Below, one piece after another: positions 50,987 to 60,784 of a DNA stretch of 64,000 bases. A model generated the notes under the pieces. That model was not told the DNA's origin. It was given only the letters and a program-made list of their open reading frames with translations, and searched no databases. The stretch is from Actinomycetospora endophytica (GTDB lineage: Bacteria; Actinomycetota; Actinomycetes; Mycobacteriales; Pseudonocardiaceae), in NCBI RefSeq assembly GCF_021026375.1, contig NZ_JAJNDB010000007.1:310001-374000 (forward strand), given 5' to 3'. Made by a program: the position numbers and the translations under genes. Position 1 is the first letter of the stretch. Every line of letters begins with the position of its first letter.

Positions 50987-53698
50987 ATGGCCCGAACCGA
51001 CACCTCCGCGCGCAGTCGACCCCTCACCCGGGGCCGCACACCGCAGCGCACCGTGGAGTCGGCTCAGCCGGCGCCGCGCTCCCGGTCGGGAACGGGCCGG
51101 GGCGGATCGGGTCGCCGGGCACCGGCCACGGGGAGGGCCCCGGCCAAGCGCCGGACTCCCGCGCGCAAGCCGGCGCGTCGAGGTCCCGGCCCGATCGTCC
51201 GCGGTCTGCAGGGCGTCTGGACGCTGACCGCCCGCGGGCTCGGCTCGCTGGCGCGCACCGTCGGCCGCGGCCGTGACATCGACGCCGCCCACCGCCGGGA
51301 CGGGATCGCGCTCGCGCTGGTGATCCTCTCGCTGGTCACCGCGGCGGGGCTGTGGCTGCACGCCGGCGGGCCGGTCGGGTGGGGGATCGAGGTCGCGTTC
51401 CGGACGGTGCTGGGCTCGGTGGCCCTCGCCGTGCCGGTGATCCTGCTCGGGGTCGCCGTCCTGCTCCTGCGCACCGATCCGGACCCGGAGACCCGTCCCC
51501 GCTCCGTCGTCGGGGCGCTGCTGCTGGGCCTCGGCGTGCTCGGGGTCTGGCACCTGTCCGTGGGTGCCCCTCCGACGCTGGCCGGTCGCCAGGCCGGCGG
51601 CGGCGTGGTCGGCGCCGTGATCGCCGACCCGATCACCGCGGGCGTCACGGTGTGGCTCGCGATGCCCGTCCTCGTCCTCGTGGCGGCGTTCGGCCTGCTC
51701 GTGCTCACCGGGACCCCGGTCCGCGACGTCCCGCGCCGGGTGCGCTGCCTGATCACCGGGGAGCCCTTCGACGACGAGTACGACGACGAGTGGGGCGGGG
51801 TCGACGACATCGAGGGGGAGGCCCCCGAGGCCGACGCCGAGACCACCGCGCTGCGCCGCCCCCGCCGCAAGAAGGGCGCCGACGCCGAGGCCGCGAGCGA
51901 GCCGGACCTGGACGATGCCGCCGGGCACCCCGCCCGTCACCGGGACGGCCAGGCGCCCGCGGCCGAGGAGGCGCCCGCCGACACCCCGGCCGACGAGCCC
52001 GCCCCGCCGAAGGCGAAGCGCCGCAAGAAGGTGCCGGCGGCCGAGATCCCGGAGACGCCGCCCGTCGTCGACCCCCCGGACTCGGAGACCGACCCGCAGG
52101 CCGCGACGTCCTTCAGCTCGCACCGCGAGGTCCCGGAGGGCGCCGACGGCGAGGTCGTCTACCACCTGCCGCCGCCGGACCTGCTCACCGCGGGCGAGCC
52201 GCCGAAGGCCCGCAGCGCCGCGAACGACGCCATGATCGAGGCGATCACCGGCGTGCTGGAGCAGTTCAAGGTCGACGCCCAGGTCACCGGCTTCGTGCGC
52301 GGCCCGACGGTCACCCGCTACGAGGTCGAGCTCGGCCACGGGGTGAAGGTCGAGAAGATCACCCAGCTGCACCGGAACCTGTCCTACGCGGCGGCGACCG
52401 AGAACGTCCGGCTGCTCGCGCCGATCCCCGGCAAGTCCGCCGTCGGCATCGAGGTGCCCAACACCGACCGCGAGATGGTGCGCCTCGCCGACGTCCTGAC
52501 CAGTGGCACCGCCCGCCGCGAGACCCACCCCATGGTCATCGGGCTGGGCAAGGACATCGAGGGCCAGATGGTGCTGGCCAACCTCGCGAAGATGCCGCAC
52601 CTGCTGGTCGCCGGGTCCACGGGTTCCGGTAAGTCGAGCTTCGTCAACTCGATGCTGGTCTCGCTGCTCGCCCGGGCCACCCCGGACGAGGTCCGGATGA
52701 TCCTCATCGACCCCAAGATGGTCGAGCTGACGCCCTACGAGGGCATCCCGCACCTGATCACGCCGATCATCACCTCGCCGAAGAAGGCCGCCACCGCGCT
52801 GCAGTGGCTGGTCGAGGAGATGGAGCAGCGCTACGCGGACATGCAGGCCAACCGCGTGCGGCACATCGACGTGTTCAACGAGAAGGTGCGCTCGGGCGAG
52901 ATCACCGCGCCGCCCGGCTCCGAGCGGGTCTACCGGCCCTACCCGTACATCATGGCGATCGTCGACGAGCTCGCCGACCTCATGATGACCGCCCCGCGCG
53001 ACGTCGAGGACGCGATCGTGCGGATCACGCAGAAGGCCCGCGCGGCCGGCATCCACCTGGTGCTCGCGACGCAGCGGCCGAGCGTCGACGTCGTCACCGG
53101 CCTGATCAAGACCAACGTGCCGTCGCGGCTCGCGTTCGCCACCAGCTCGCTCACCGACAGCCGCGTCATCCTCGACCAGCCCGGCGCCGAGAAGCTCATC
53201 GGTATGGGCGACGCGCTCTTCCTGCCGATGGGCGCCGGCAAGACGAACCGGCTGCAGGGCGCCTTCGTCGGCGACGACGAGATCTCGGCGATGGTCGACT
53301 TCTGCAAGGAGCAGGCCGAGCCCGACTACGACGACTCGGTGACCACCGAGGCCGCGGGCGAGAAGAAGGAGATCGACCCGGACATCGGGGACGACCTCGA
53401 GGTGCTCCTGCAGGCGGCCGAGCTGATCGTCACCAGCCAGTTCGGGTCGACCTCGATGCTGCAGCGCAAGCTGCGGGTCGGGTTCGCGAAGGCCGGGCGG
53501 CTCATGGACCTGCTCGAGACCCGCGGGGTGGTCGGGCCGAGCGAGGGCTCGAAGGCCCGCGACGTGCTGTTCAAGCCGGACGAGCTCGCCGATCTCATGG
53601 CCTCGCTGCGCGGCGAGCCCGCCCCGAGCAGCGCCTCCGACGCCGGCGGCGGAGTCCCTGAGGCCGACGACGACCCCGATGGTGGCTATCCGGAGTAA
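50987..53698 (+). CDS. ftsK: DNA translocase FtsK
   Basis: A 903-residue FtsK/SpoIIIE translocase that moves chromosomal DNA through the division septum. An Arg/Pro-rich N-terminus is followed by four TM helices (about 51300-51720), an acidic linker, and the motor domain with Walker A 'GSTGSGKSS' (about residue 543), Walker B near 'YIMAIVDELADL' and a C-terminal gamma (winged-helix) domain 'QAAELIVTSQFGSTSMLQRKL' in parts. ATG 50987 is favoured by the -10 hexamer seven bases upstream; a longer frame to 50915 is not. In M. tuberculosis ftsK (Rv2748c) has the same right-hand neighbours. Confidence 0.96.
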   Translation: MARTDTSARSRPLTRGRTPQRTVESAQPAPRSRSGTGRGGSGRRAPATGRAPAKRRTPARKPARRGPGPIVRGLQGVWTLTARGLGSLARTVGRGRDIDAAHRRDGIALALVILSLVTAAGLWLHAGGPVGWGIEVAFRTVLGSVALAVPVILLGVAVLLLRTDPDPETRPRSVVGALLLGLGVLGVWHLSVGAPPTLAGRQAGGGVVGAVIADPITAGVTVWLAMPVLVLVAAFGLLVLTGTPVRDVPRRVRCLITGEPFDDEYDDEWGGVDDIEGEAPEADAETTALRRPRRKKGADAEAASEPDLDDAAGHPARHRDGQAPAAEEAPADTPADEPAPPKAKRRKKVPAAEIPETPPVVDPPDSETDPQAATSFSSHREVPEGADGEVVYHLPPPDLLTAGEPPKARSAANDAMIEAITGVLEQFKVDAQVTGFVRGPTVTRYEVELGHGVKVEKITQLHRNLSYAAATENVRLLAPIPGKSAVGIEVPNTDREMVRLADVLTSGTARRETHPMVIGLGKDIEGQMVLANLAKMPHLLVAGSTGSGKSSFVNSMLVSLLARATPDEVRMILIDPKMVELTPYEGIPHLITPIITSPKKAATALQWLVEEMEQRYADMQANRVRHIDVFNEKVRSGEITAPPGSERVYRPYPYIMAIVDELADLMMTAPRDVEDAIVRITQKARAAGIHLVLATQRPSVDVVTGLIKTNVPSRLAFATSSLTDSRVILDQPGAEKLIGMGDALFLPMGAGKTNRLQGAFVGDDEISAMVDFCKEQAEPDYDDSVTTEAAGEKKEIDPDIGDDLEVLLQAAELIVTSQFGSTSMLQRKLRVGFAKAGRLMDLLETRGVVGPSEGSKARDVLFKPDELADLMASLRGEPAPSSASDAGGGVPEADDDPDGGYPE

Positions 53699-53787
53699 CC
53701 CGCCTGATCGGGTCCGCGTGTCCCTCCGGCGCGCCCGGGGTGCTCTGCGAGGCTGCGCCGCACATCCCATGGACGAGGGGAGCGGAC

Positions 53788-55251
53788 ATGGCGCAGCAGC
53801 AGCCCAGGGCGACGGTCGGCACGACGGACCGGCCCCCGCACCCCGCCGACCCCGCGCTCGGCGACGCGCTGCTCCGGAGCGGGCCGGAGGTGGACGGGGC
53901 GGAGGACCTCCCGCTCCCCGAGGACCTCGGCGGGCCCGACCCCGCCGCCGCGCCCGCGGTCACCCGGGAGCGGGCGCGGATCGCCGTCGACCTGCGCGCG
54001 GTCGTCGTCGACGCCCTGCACCGGCTGGTCGAGATCCCGGTCGACGACGGCGACCGGGGGCCGGTCGCGGGTCACGCCCGGGCCGCGCTCGGGGCCACGC
54101 GCCGTGCTGCCGCTCTCGGCGGGCTCCCGGTTCCCGCCGGGCCCACCGACCCGACCCGGGGGCAGGCACTGCGCCCGGCAGGCCTCGTCGTCGGGACCCT
54201 GTTCGGAGCCGCGGCGGCCTCGCTGGCCGCGCTCGTCGTCGTGCTGCTCCCCGCGACCGTCGCCGCCGAACCGCTGCTCGTCGTCGGGCTGGCGGTGGCC
54301 GTCGCACTGGCCGCCCGGCACGCGCCGCCGGCCGCGTCCGGGGTGGTGCTGGCCGCCGTCCTCGGGGTGCTCGCCCTCGCCGCGCCGTTCGCGACGACGA
54401 CCGCCTCGACCACCGGTGCCGTGGCCGGCACCGTCGACCTGCCCGTCGAGGCCGCGCCGGAGCCGGGGGAGTGCCTGCTGCTCGGGGTCGTGCTCGCGGC
54501 CGCCTACGCGGTCGGGCTGCACCGGCGGCGCCGGGCGATCGCCGTCGGCCGCGGCCACCTGCTCCACGCGTTCGACGAGCAGGCGCGCGGGGACGTCGAC
54601 GCCCGGCTCGGGCTGGCGGCCTCGACCCACCGCACGCTCGCCGCCGAACTGGCCGTGCTCGCCGCGCCGGACGCCTCCGAGCCGCGGCGCCGGCGCATCG
54701 CGCGGCACCGGGTCGCCGCGGTGCTCCCGACCCTCGCGGCCGTCGACGCCGAGCCGGGACACCTCGTCGGGGAGGTCGACGCCGTGCTCGACGAGGGTCG
54801 GCTCGCGGTGCTCGTGGCCTCGGCCCGGCACGCCGCCCTCCTCGGTGGCCAGCCCGCGGCGCGGCACGGCGGACGTCCGCCGTCGGTGGTCGTGCGGGGC
54901 GTGCCCGGGCGGGACCGGCCGGAGGTCGGACTGCTCGCCGCGCGCCTGCTGGCCGAGCTCGTCGCGGAGCTCGCGTCCCGGCCCGGCCCGGACGCGGCGT
55001 GCGTGACCGTGGAGCACCGCGACGACGCCGTCGTCCTGGAGGTCGCCTGCGGGCGCACCCGGGTCTCGGGGCCGCGTCCCGGGCGGGTGCCCGCCGCGCT
55101 CGCTGAGCGGGCCGCCCTGGTGGGCGGGACGGTCGAGGTGACGTCGTGCCGGGAGGCGCTCTCCGTGCGCGTCTCGCTCCCGGTCGCCGCGACGGTGCCC
55201 GCTCCGGTGCAGCCGTCGACGCCGCCGGGTGGCTCGGTGGCCGCCGCGTAG
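53788..55251 (+). CDS. Membrane protein with remnants of a sensor-kinase fold
   Basis: A 487-residue protein with about four TM helices (about 54170-54530). The N-terminal segment 'ARIAVDLRAVVVDALHRLV' (about residues 60-78) resembles the HisKA_3 phosphoacceptor helix 'R-E-L-H-D-V-V', but the His is Arg. The end 'ALAERAALVGGTVEVTS' (about 440-456) resembles the last part of a HATPase domain, while the N and G1 boxes are not recognisable. It is therefore likely a non-catalytic relative, although the resemblance is loose. ATG 53788 follows a GAGGGGAG site. It lies 89 bp after ftsK. Confidence 0.7.
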   Translation: MAQQQPRATVGTTDRPPHPADPALGDALLRSGPEVDGAEDLPLPEDLGGPDPAAAPAVTRERARIAVDLRAVVVDALHRLVEIPVDDGDRGPVAGHARAALGATRRAAALGGLPVPAGPTDPTRGQALRPAGLVVGTLFGAAAASLAALVVVLLPATVAAEPLLVVGLAVAVALAARHAPPAASGVVLAAVLGVLALAAPFATTTASTTGAVAGTVDLPVEAAPEPGECLLLGVVLAAAYAVGLHRRRRAIAVGRGHLLHAFDEQARGDVDARLGLAASTHRTLAAELAVLAAPDASEPRRRRIARHRVAAVLPTLAAVDAEPGHLVGEVDAVLDEGRLAVLVASARHAALLGGQPAARHGGRPPSVVVRGVPGRDRPEVGLLAARLLAELVAELASRPGPDAACVTVEHRDDAVVLEVACGRTRVSGPRPGRVPAALAERAALVGGTVEVTSCREALSVRVSLPVAATVPAPVQPSTPPGGSVAAA

Positions 55252-55326
55252 GTGCGCTCCGCGCTGGTGAGCACTCATCGACGCCGGAGCGTCCATTACT
55301 GCTCACAGGCGACGGAGTCGCGCCTA
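55249..55326 (+). repeat. 75-bp palindromic repeat, family R, copy 3
   Basis: The TAG at 55249 is both the first triplet of the repeat and the stop of the upstream gene. Arms GTGAGCA and TGCTCAC and the outer TAGGTGCGCT/AGTCGCGCCTA pair. The last two bases belong to the TATTCT hexamer of the next gene. Confidence 0.85.
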
Positions 55327-55330
55327 TTCT
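55325..55330 (+). promoter_or_regulatory. -10 hexamer of the lysE gene (leaderless)
   Basis: TATTCT stands seven bases before the GTG at 55338 and begins in the last bases of repeat R3. Confidence 0.45.
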
Positions 55331-55337
55331 CCCGGGC

Positions 55338-55973
55338 GTGGACCACCGACTGATCGCGTTCTCGCTCGCCGCCGCGGTGCTCATCGTGGTGCCGGGCCCG
55401 AGCGTGGTGTTCGCGGTCGGCCGGGCGCTCTCGGTCGGGCGGCGCCGGGCCCTGGCCGCCGTCGTGGGCAACGAGCTGGGACTGATGGTGCAGGTCGCCG
55501 TCGTGGCCGGTGGGCTCGGCGCGCTCGTCACCGGGTCGGCCGTCGCGTTCACGGTGCTGAAGCTGGCCGGAGCCGCCTACCTCGTCGTGCTGGGGGTGAA
55601 CGCGATCCGCCACCGCCACGACGCGTTCGCCGCCCTCGGCCGCGCCGGCGCGGTCCCCGATAGCCGCCGCCGGGTCGGCCGGGCGGTGCTCGACGGCATC
55701 GCGGTGGGTGCACTGAACCCGAAGAGCGCGGTGTTCTTCACGGCGTTCCTGCCGCAGTTCGTGGACCCCGGGGCGCCGGTGCCCGGCCAGGTGCTGCTGC
55801 TCGGGGCGGTGTTCACCGGGATCGCGCTCGTCCTCGACAGCCTGTGGGTGCTCGTCGCGGGGACCGCCCGGACGTGGTTCGCGCGCTCGCCGCGCCGGCT
55901 CGCCGTCGTCGGCGGGACCGGGGGCGTCGTGATGATCGGTCTGGGTGTGGGGGTAGGTGCCTCCGGCTCCTAG
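55338..55973 (+). CDS. LysE/RhtB family amino-acid exporter
   Basis: A 211-residue exporter of the LysE superfamily with six TM helices. TM1 'AAAVLIVVPGPSVVFAVGRAL' and 'GALNPKSAVFFTAFLPQF' (the family N-P-K/G-P signature) are typical of RhtB-type homoserine/threonine exporters; the substrate is uncertain. GTG 55338 is chosen from the hexamer seven bases upstream. Its TAG overlaps the minus-strand stop of the convergent GNAT gene (CTAG). Confidence 0.9.
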   Translation: MDHRLIAFSLAAAVLIVVPGPSVVFAVGRALSVGRRRALAAVVGNELGLMVQVAVVAGGLGALVTGSAVAFTVLKLAGAAYLVVLGVNAIRHRHDAFAALGRAGAVPDSRRRVGRAVLDGIAVGALNPKSAVFFTAFLPQFVDPGAPVPGQVLLLGAVFTGIALVLDSLWVLVAGTARTWFARSPRRLAVVGGTGGVVMIGLGVGVGASGS

Positions 55974-56539
55974 AGATCCAGCAGCATCCGGCTGTTGCCC
56001 AACGTGTTCGGCTTGACGTAGGCGAGGTCGAGGAACTCCGCGACGCCCTCGTCGGCCGACTCCATCATCTCCAGGTAGACGTCCTGGCTGACCGGCGAGC
56101 CGTCGATCTCCCGGAATCCGTGACGTGTGAAGAACTCCACCTCGAAGGTGAGCACGAACAGACTGGCGAGCCCGAGGGCGCGGGCCTGCGCGATCAGCTC
56201 GTCGACGAGGGCGTGCCCGACGCCGCCGCCCTGCACCGAAGGATCGACCGCGATGGTGCGGACCTCGCCGAGGTTCTCCCAGAGCACGTGCAGCGCGCCG
56301 CACCCGACGACCTCGTGACCGCGCACCGCGACCCGGAACTCCTGGATCGTCTCGTACAGCGTGACCAGCGGTTTCCGCAGCAGGATGTTGTCCGAGGCGA
56401 AGCCGTCGACCAGCGTCTTGATGCCCCGCACGTCGGCGGTCCGGGCGCGGCGCAGCAGGATCGGGGCGCCGGAGGATCGTCCGTTCCCGGACTCCGTGGT
56501 CGAGGGGGTCGCTGCGCTCCGCTCGGTCTCCGGGGTCAT
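55970..56539 (-). CDS. ArgA-like amino-acid N-acetyltransferase (GNAT)
   Basis: A 189-residue GNAT similar to mycobacterial Rv2747, which acetylates L-glutamate or glutamine in arginine synthesis. The core begins at '[20 protein letters not shown]'; the acetyl-CoA loop is '[19 protein letters not shown]' (about residue 99), and '[15 protein letters not shown]' follows. ATG 56539 is used, with TAGGCT eight bases upstream on the minus strand; the first ~30 residues are Ser/Thr-rich. The gene order ftsK...argA-pgsA is shared with M. tuberculosis. Confidence 0.88.
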   Translation of the reverse strand: MTPETERSAATPSTTESGNGRSSGAPILLRRARTADVRGIKTLVDGFASDNILLRKPLVTLYETIQEFRVAVRGHEVVGCGALHVLWENLGEVRTIAVDPSVQGGGVGHALVDELIAQARALGLASLFVLTFEVEFFTRHGFREIDGSPVSQDVYLEMMESADEGVAEFLDLAYVKPNTLGNSRMLLDL

Positions 56540-56645
56540 GACGGTCCAGCCTAGGCGCGGCCGGGTCGCCGGGCCGGGCGCGACCCGCACCCTCCGCCCA
56601 CCGCCGGACCCCGGCGTCGCCTCCTCGGCGCGGCCCGGAGGCGTC

Positions 56646-56651
56646 TACCCT
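56646..56651 (+). promoter_or_regulatory. -10 hexamer of rimO (leaderless)
   Basis: TACCCT stands six bases before the GTG at 56658. Confidence 0.5.
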
Positions 56652-56657
56652 GGACGG

Positions 56658-58355
56658 GTGCCGCAGCGCGAAGAGCAGTCCCGCGCGGGCTCACCCGGAA
56701 CGGACAGCGCCGTGGAGCCCGAACCCCGAGGCCGCGTGGCGCTCGTGACGCTGGGCTGTGCCCGCAACGACGTCGACTCCGAAGAACTGGCCGGACGGCT
56801 GGCCGCCGAGGGGTGGGACGTCGCGGGCGGCGACGACGGCAGCGCCGACGTCGTCCTCGTCAACACCTGCACCTTCGTCGAGCAGGCCAAGAAGGACTCC
56901 GTCGACGCGGTGCTGGCCGCGGGCGGGCCCGACTCGAAGGTCGTCGCCGTCGGCTGCATGGCCGAGCGCTACGGCGCGGAGCTGGCCGAGGCACTGCCCG
57001 AGGCGTCCGCGGTGCTGGGCTTCGACCACTACGGGTCGATCTCGGAGCGCCTCGACGACGTGATGTCCGGGCGCCCGCTCGCCTCCCACCAGCCCGCGGA
57101 CCGGCGCACGCTGCTGCCGCTGAGCCCCGTGAAGCGTCCCGAGGCGGTCCGTGAGGGCTCGATCCCCGGGCACGAGTGGCTGCCGGAGATCCCCCGCCGG
57201 CGGCTCGACGACGCCCCGGTGGCGCCGCTGAAGCTCGCCTCCGGATGCGACCGGCGCTGTGCCTTCTGCGCCATCCCGTCCTTCCGGGGCGCCTTCGTGT
57301 CCCGCGCGCCCGAGGACGTCGTCGCCGAGGCGGCGTGGCTGGCCGACCACGGCGTCGCCGAGGTCACCCTGGTCAGCGAGAACTCCACCTCCTACGGCAA
57401 GGACATCGACGCGCGCGGTGCCGCGGGCGGGGCGCTCGAGCGGCTGCTCGGCTCGCTCGCCGAGGTGCCGGGCCTGCGCCGGGTCCGGGTGTCCTACCTG
57501 CAGCCCGCCGAGGTCCGGCCGCCGCTGCTCGCCGCGATCGCGCGCACGCCCGGGATCGCCGACTACTTCGACCTGTCCTTCCAGCACGCCTCCGGGCCGC
57601 TGCTGCGGCGGATGCGGCGGTTCGGGTCCCGCGAGTCGTTCCTGTCGCTGTGCGCCGAGATCCGCGCGCTCGCGCCGGAGGCGGGCATCCGCTCGAACGT
57701 CATCGTCGGCTTCCCCGGCGAGACCGAGGAGGACCTCGCCGAGCTGGAGGCCTTCCTCTCCGAGGCCGAGCTCGACGCCGTCGGGGTGTTCGGCTACTCC
57801 GACGAGGACGGCACCGAGGCCGCCGACCTGCCCGACAAGGTCGACCCCGCCGAGGTCGCCGCCCGCGTGGAGCGGATCACCTCGCTGGTCGAGGTGGTGA
57901 GCGCCGACCGTGCCGCCCGCCGCGTCGGCACCGAGGTCGAGGTCCTCGTCGAGCGCCAGGAGCTCTCCGAGGAGGCCGAGGCGGAGTTCGACGACCCGCC
58001 CATCTCCGAGACCGGCGACGTCGACCTCGCCGAGCTCGGCCTCACCGAGGACGACGTCCCCGAGATGACCGACCTCCCCGACGACGAGGCCGAGGGTCCG
58101 GTCGAGCTGGTCGACTCCGAGCCCGGCGACCTCGTCTGGATCGGGCGCGCCGCCCACCAGGGCCCCGACGTCGACGGCGAGTGCCTGCTCACCGGCGACG
58201 ACGAGCTGCTCGCCGGGCTGACCCGCGGCGCCGTCGTGCGAGCCGTGGTCACCGGCTCGACCGGGGTGGACCTCGTCGCCGAGGTCCTCGACGTGATCGC
58301 CCCCGGCCCCGGCACCGCCGAGGCCCCCGAGCCCGCCGTGGCCGGCGCGCGATGA
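56658..58355 (+). CDS. rimO: Ribosomal protein S12 methylthiotransferase RimO
   Basis: A 565-residue radical-SAM enzyme that methylthiolates Asp of ribosomal protein S12. The UPF0004 domain has its three Cys in 'TLGCARND', 'NTCTFV' and 'VGCMAER'; the radical-SAM cluster is 'CDRRCAFC' (about 197-204). The C-terminal TRAM domain is interrupted by an acidic insert of roughly 50 residues ('[11 protein letters not shown]' to '[12 protein letters not shown]', 57965-58110), making it longer than usual. GTG 56658 has a -10 hexamer six bases upstream. The stop overlaps pgsA (ATGA). Confidence 0.93.
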   Translation: MPQREEQSRAGSPGTDSAVEPEPRGRVALVTLGCARNDVDSEELAGRLAAEGWDVAGGDDGSADVVLVNTCTFVEQAKKDSVDAVLAAGGPDSKVVAVGCMAERYGAELAEALPEASAVLGFDHYGSISERLDDVMSGRPLASHQPADRRTLLPLSPVKRPEAVREGSIPGHEWLPEIPRRRLDDAPVAPLKLASGCDRRCAFCAIPSFRGAFVSRAPEDVVAEAAWLADHGVAEVTLVSENSTSYGKDIDARGAAGGALERLLGSLAEVPGLRRVRVSYLQPAEVRPPLLAAIARTPGIADYFDLSFQHASGPLLRRMRRFGSRESFLSLCAEIRALAPEAGIRSNVIVGFPGETEEDLAELEAFLSEAELDAVGVFGYSDEDGTEAADLPDKVDPAEVAARVERITSLVEVVSADRAARRVGTEVEVLVERQELSEEAEAEFDDPPISETGDVDLAELGLTEDDVPEMTDLPDDEAEGPVELVDSEPGDLVWIGRAAHQGPDVDGECLLTGDDELLAGLTRGAVVRAVVTGSTGVDLVAEVLDVIAPGPGTAEAPEPAVAGAR

Positions 58356-58987
58356 CCCAGCCGCCGGGGTCGGCCGCCCCGTCGTCCGCCGACGGGACGA
58401 GCACGCCCGGTACGACCACGAGCGCGCGCGCCCCGGTGCCGCTGGTCAACATCGCCAACGCGCTCACCGTCGTCCGGCTGATCCTGGTGCCGGTGTTCCT
58501 CGGCGTGCTCTTCGTCGATGGCGGGCACACGCCGTACTTCCGCTGGGTCGCCTTCGGGGTCTTCGCGGTCGCGTCGCTCACCGACTCCTTCGACGGCGAG
58601 TTCGCCCGCCGCTGGGGGCTCGTCACCGACTTCGGCAAGATCGCCGACCCGATCGCCGACAAGGCGCTCGTCGGCGCGGCGCTGGTCGGGCTGTCGGTCC
58701 TGGGCGAGCTGGCCTGGTGGGTCACGATCGTGATCGCGATCCGGGAGCTCGGGATCACCGCCATGCGGTTCTGGGTGCTGCGCCACGGCGTGATCCCGGC
58801 GAGCCGGGGCGGCAAGCTCAAGACGGTGCTGCAGACCCTCGCGCTGGGGCTCGCGATCATGCCGCTGCCCGCGGTGGCCCAGCCCGTCGTCGCGACGTTG
58901 TTCCTGCTCGCGGTGGTGGTCACGGTCGTGACGGGGCTGGACTACGTCGCGCAGGCGGTGCGGCTACGCCGAGCGGCGACCGCCTGA
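58352..58987 (+). CDS. pgsA: CDP-diacylglycerol-glycerol-3-phosphate 3-phosphatidyltransferase
   Basis: A 211-residue membrane enzyme making phosphatidylglycerol phosphate, with about five TM helices. The CDP-alcohol phosphotransferase motif D-x2-D-G-x2-A-R-x8-G-x3-D-x3-D is complete ('DSFDGEFAR' to 'ADPIAD', about residues 77-100). The first 28 residues are a disordered Pro/Ser/Thr tail. ATG 58352 overlaps the rimO stop. cinA, which often follows pgsA in other actinobacteria, is absent here. Confidence 0.95.
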   Translation: MTQPPGSAAPSSADGTSTPGTTTSARAPVPLVNIANALTVVRLILVPVFLGVLFVDGGHTPYFRWVAFGVFAVASLTDSFDGEFARRWGLVTDFGKIADPIADKALVGAALVGLSVLGELAWWVTIVIAIRELGITAMRFWVLRHGVIPASRGGKLKTVLQTLALGLAIMPLPAVAQPVVATLFLLAVVVTVVTGLDYVAQAVRLRRAATA

Positions 58988-59001
58988 GCCCGCGCGGCGC
59001 C

Positions 59002-59018
59002 GTTCGCTGTCGGCGAAC
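59002..59018. promoter_or_regulatory. ClgR operator, GTTCGC-N5-GCGAAC
   Basis: GTTCGCTGTCGGCGAAC is a perfect palindrome with 6-bp arms and a 5-bp spacer, the known ClgR-type binding consensus. It lies 139 bp upstream of clgR and 15 bp after pgsA, which fits autoregulation. Confidence 0.75.
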
Positions 59019-59157
59019 CCGTCCGTGCGGGACACCACGGAACCGACGCGGCGCTGCGGGAGTCGGTACCGTGGTCGGAACGGTCATCGACGCCGGGCTC
59101 CCCGCGGGGCCGATGCTGGTCCCCGCGTCCGGGGTGCGGTGAGGGCGGAGGTGCGAG

Positions 59158-59709
59158 ATGGCGCTGTTGTTGCGCGAGGCGATCGGCGGGACCATCCGCC
59201 GGGCCCGCACCGAGCGCCGGCGGACCCTGCGTGACGTGTCCAAGGACGCGCGGGTGAGCCTGGGCTACCTGTCGGAGATCGAGCGTGGGCGCAAGGAGCC
59301 CTCCAGCGAGCTGCTCGCGGCGATCTGTGAGGCGCTGGCGCTCTCGCTGCCGGAGCTGCTCGACGACGTCGCGGACTCCATGCGTCCCGAGCCCGCGCGG
59401 CTCGCCCGGCGGCGCCTCGTCGGGGTCGACCCGGCGCTGCGGTCCGCGGTCGAGGAGGCCTTCGGTGGCGCCGAGGCCACGGAGACCGAGGAGGCCCCCG
59501 CGATCGAGGGGGACGCCGCGCCCGAGCCGGTGCCGAGCGGAGCCGTCGACCTCGCCGGGGACACCACGCCCGACGCCCCGGACCTCGACGAGGACGAGCT
59601 GGGCGGGTTCGGGGACATCGAGACCCCCGAGCCGGCCGGCGAGCTGCGGGTGGTCGAGCTGGTGACCCTCGGGCGCGAGCCGGTCGGGGTCGTCCGGTCG
59701 GCGGCCTGA
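59158..59709 (+). CDS. clgR: ClgR transcriptional activator of protease genes
   Basis: A 183-residue Cro/C1-type regulator orthologous to Rv2745c, which activates clpP1P2, clpC1 and pspA on envelope and protein stress. The helix-turn-helix '[31 protein letters not shown]' (in parts, about residues 23-53) is family-typical. The C-terminal ~90 residues are acidic and Pro-rich, more extended than in M. tuberculosis. ATG 59158 is used. A ClgR operator lies upstream, and pspA lies downstream. Confidence 0.93.
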   Translation: MALLLREAIGGTIRRARTERRRTLRDVSKDARVSLGYLSEIERGRKEPSSELLAAICEALALSLPELLDDVADSMRPEPARLARRRLVGVDPALRSAVEEAFGGAEATETEEAPAIEGDAAPEPVPSGAVDLAGDTTPDAPDLDEDELGGFGDIETPEPAGELRVVELVTLGREPVGVVRSAA

Positions 59710-59869
59710 GTGCCCGTCGGTGCCGACCGCTCGCCGCTCGCGATCACCGATCCTCCACGTCCGATGTGAGCCTCGGTGGAACGTGCGGCCGTGAGCTGAC
59801 ACGATGGGTGAGGAGTCCAGGTCAGCGTGTTCGGGCCTGTGCGGACGATGACGAGTTGGGCGGGAGCAG

Positions 59870-60697
59870 ATGGCCAACCCCTTCGTGAAGGCCTGGAAGT
59901 ACTTCCTGGCAGCGTTCTCCTCGAAGATCGATGAGCACGCGGACCCCAAGGTCCAGATCCAGCAGGCGATCGAGGACGCCCAGCGCCAGCACCAGGCGCT
60001 CTCGCAGCAGGCGGCCTCGGTGATCGGCAACCAGCGTCAGCTCGAGATGAAGCTGAACCGCCAGCTCGGCGACATCGAGAAGCTGCAGTCCTCGGCGCGG
60101 CAGGCCCTGACGATGGCCGACCAGGCCCGCGCCAAGGGTGACGAGCAGGCCGCGCAGCAGTACGAGCAGTCGGCGCAGGCGTTCGCGACGCAGCTCGTGA
60201 CGGCCGAGCAGAACGTCGAGGACCTCAAGACGCTGCACGACCAGTCGATCGGCGCCGCGCAGCAGGCCAAGCAGGCGGTCGAGCGCAACGCCATGGTGCT
60301 GCAGCAGAAGCTCGCCGAGCGGACCAAGCTGCTCAGCCAGCTGGAGCAGGCGAAGATGCAGGAGCAGGTCTCCTCGTCGCTGCGCCAGATGAGCGAGGTC
60401 GCGGCGCCGGGCAACACGCCGTCGCTCGACGAGGTCCGGGACAAGATCGAGAAGCGGTACACCACCGCGCTCGGTCAGGCGGAGCTCGCGCAGAACAGCG
60501 TGCAGGGCCGGATGCTCGAGGTGCAGCAGGCGAGCACCGACTACGCCGGGCAGAGCCGCCTCGAGCAGATTCGGGCGTCGATGAACGGGCCGGGTCAGGT
60601 CACCCAGGGCCAGCCCGTGGACGGGCAGACCCAGCCGGCGCAGCCCGCCCCGGCGAAGGCGCCGACCCAGCAGTACGCGCCGCCACAGCAGAACTGA
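59870..60697 (+). CDS. pspA: PspA/IM30 family phage-shock protein
   Basis: A 275-residue coiled-coil protein of the PspA/IM30 family like Rv2744c, which binds stressed membranes and forms oligomers. The N-terminal amphipathic helix '[20 protein letters not shown]' is followed by heptad-rich segments (about 25-220) and a Gln/Pro-rich C-terminal tail. It starts 160 bp after clgR with GGGAG upstream. The mycobacterial partners PspM/PspN (Rv2743c-2742c) do not follow here. Confidence 0.93.
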   Translation: MANPFVKAWKYFLAAFSSKIDEHADPKVQIQQAIEDAQRQHQALSQQAASVIGNQRQLEMKLNRQLGDIEKLQSSARQALTMADQARAKGDEQAAQQYEQSAQAFATQLVTAEQNVEDLKTLHDQSIGAAQQAKQAVERNAMVLQQKLAERTKLLSQLEQAKMQEQVSSSLRQMSEVAAPGNTPSLDEVRDKIEKRYTTALGQAELAQNSVQGRMLEVQQASTDYAGQSRLEQIRASMNGPGQVTQGQPVDGQTQPAQPAPAKAPTQQYAPPQQN

Positions 60698-60715
60698 GCC
60701 CGTTCCGGTTCTGAC

Positions 60716-60760
60716 CGAAGGGCCCCTTCGCGCGAATAGATTGCGCGACGGGGCCCTTCG
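60716..60760 (+). terminator. pspA terminator hairpin
   Basis: CGAAGGGCCCCTTCGCGCGAA pairs with a near-complement ending GGGCCCTTCG around an 'AATAGATT' loop, 18 bp after the pspA stop. It shares sequence modules with repeat family T just downstream. Confidence 0.75.
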
Positions 60761-60784
60761 CTCGTTCCGGGGGCGGGCCGCGCG

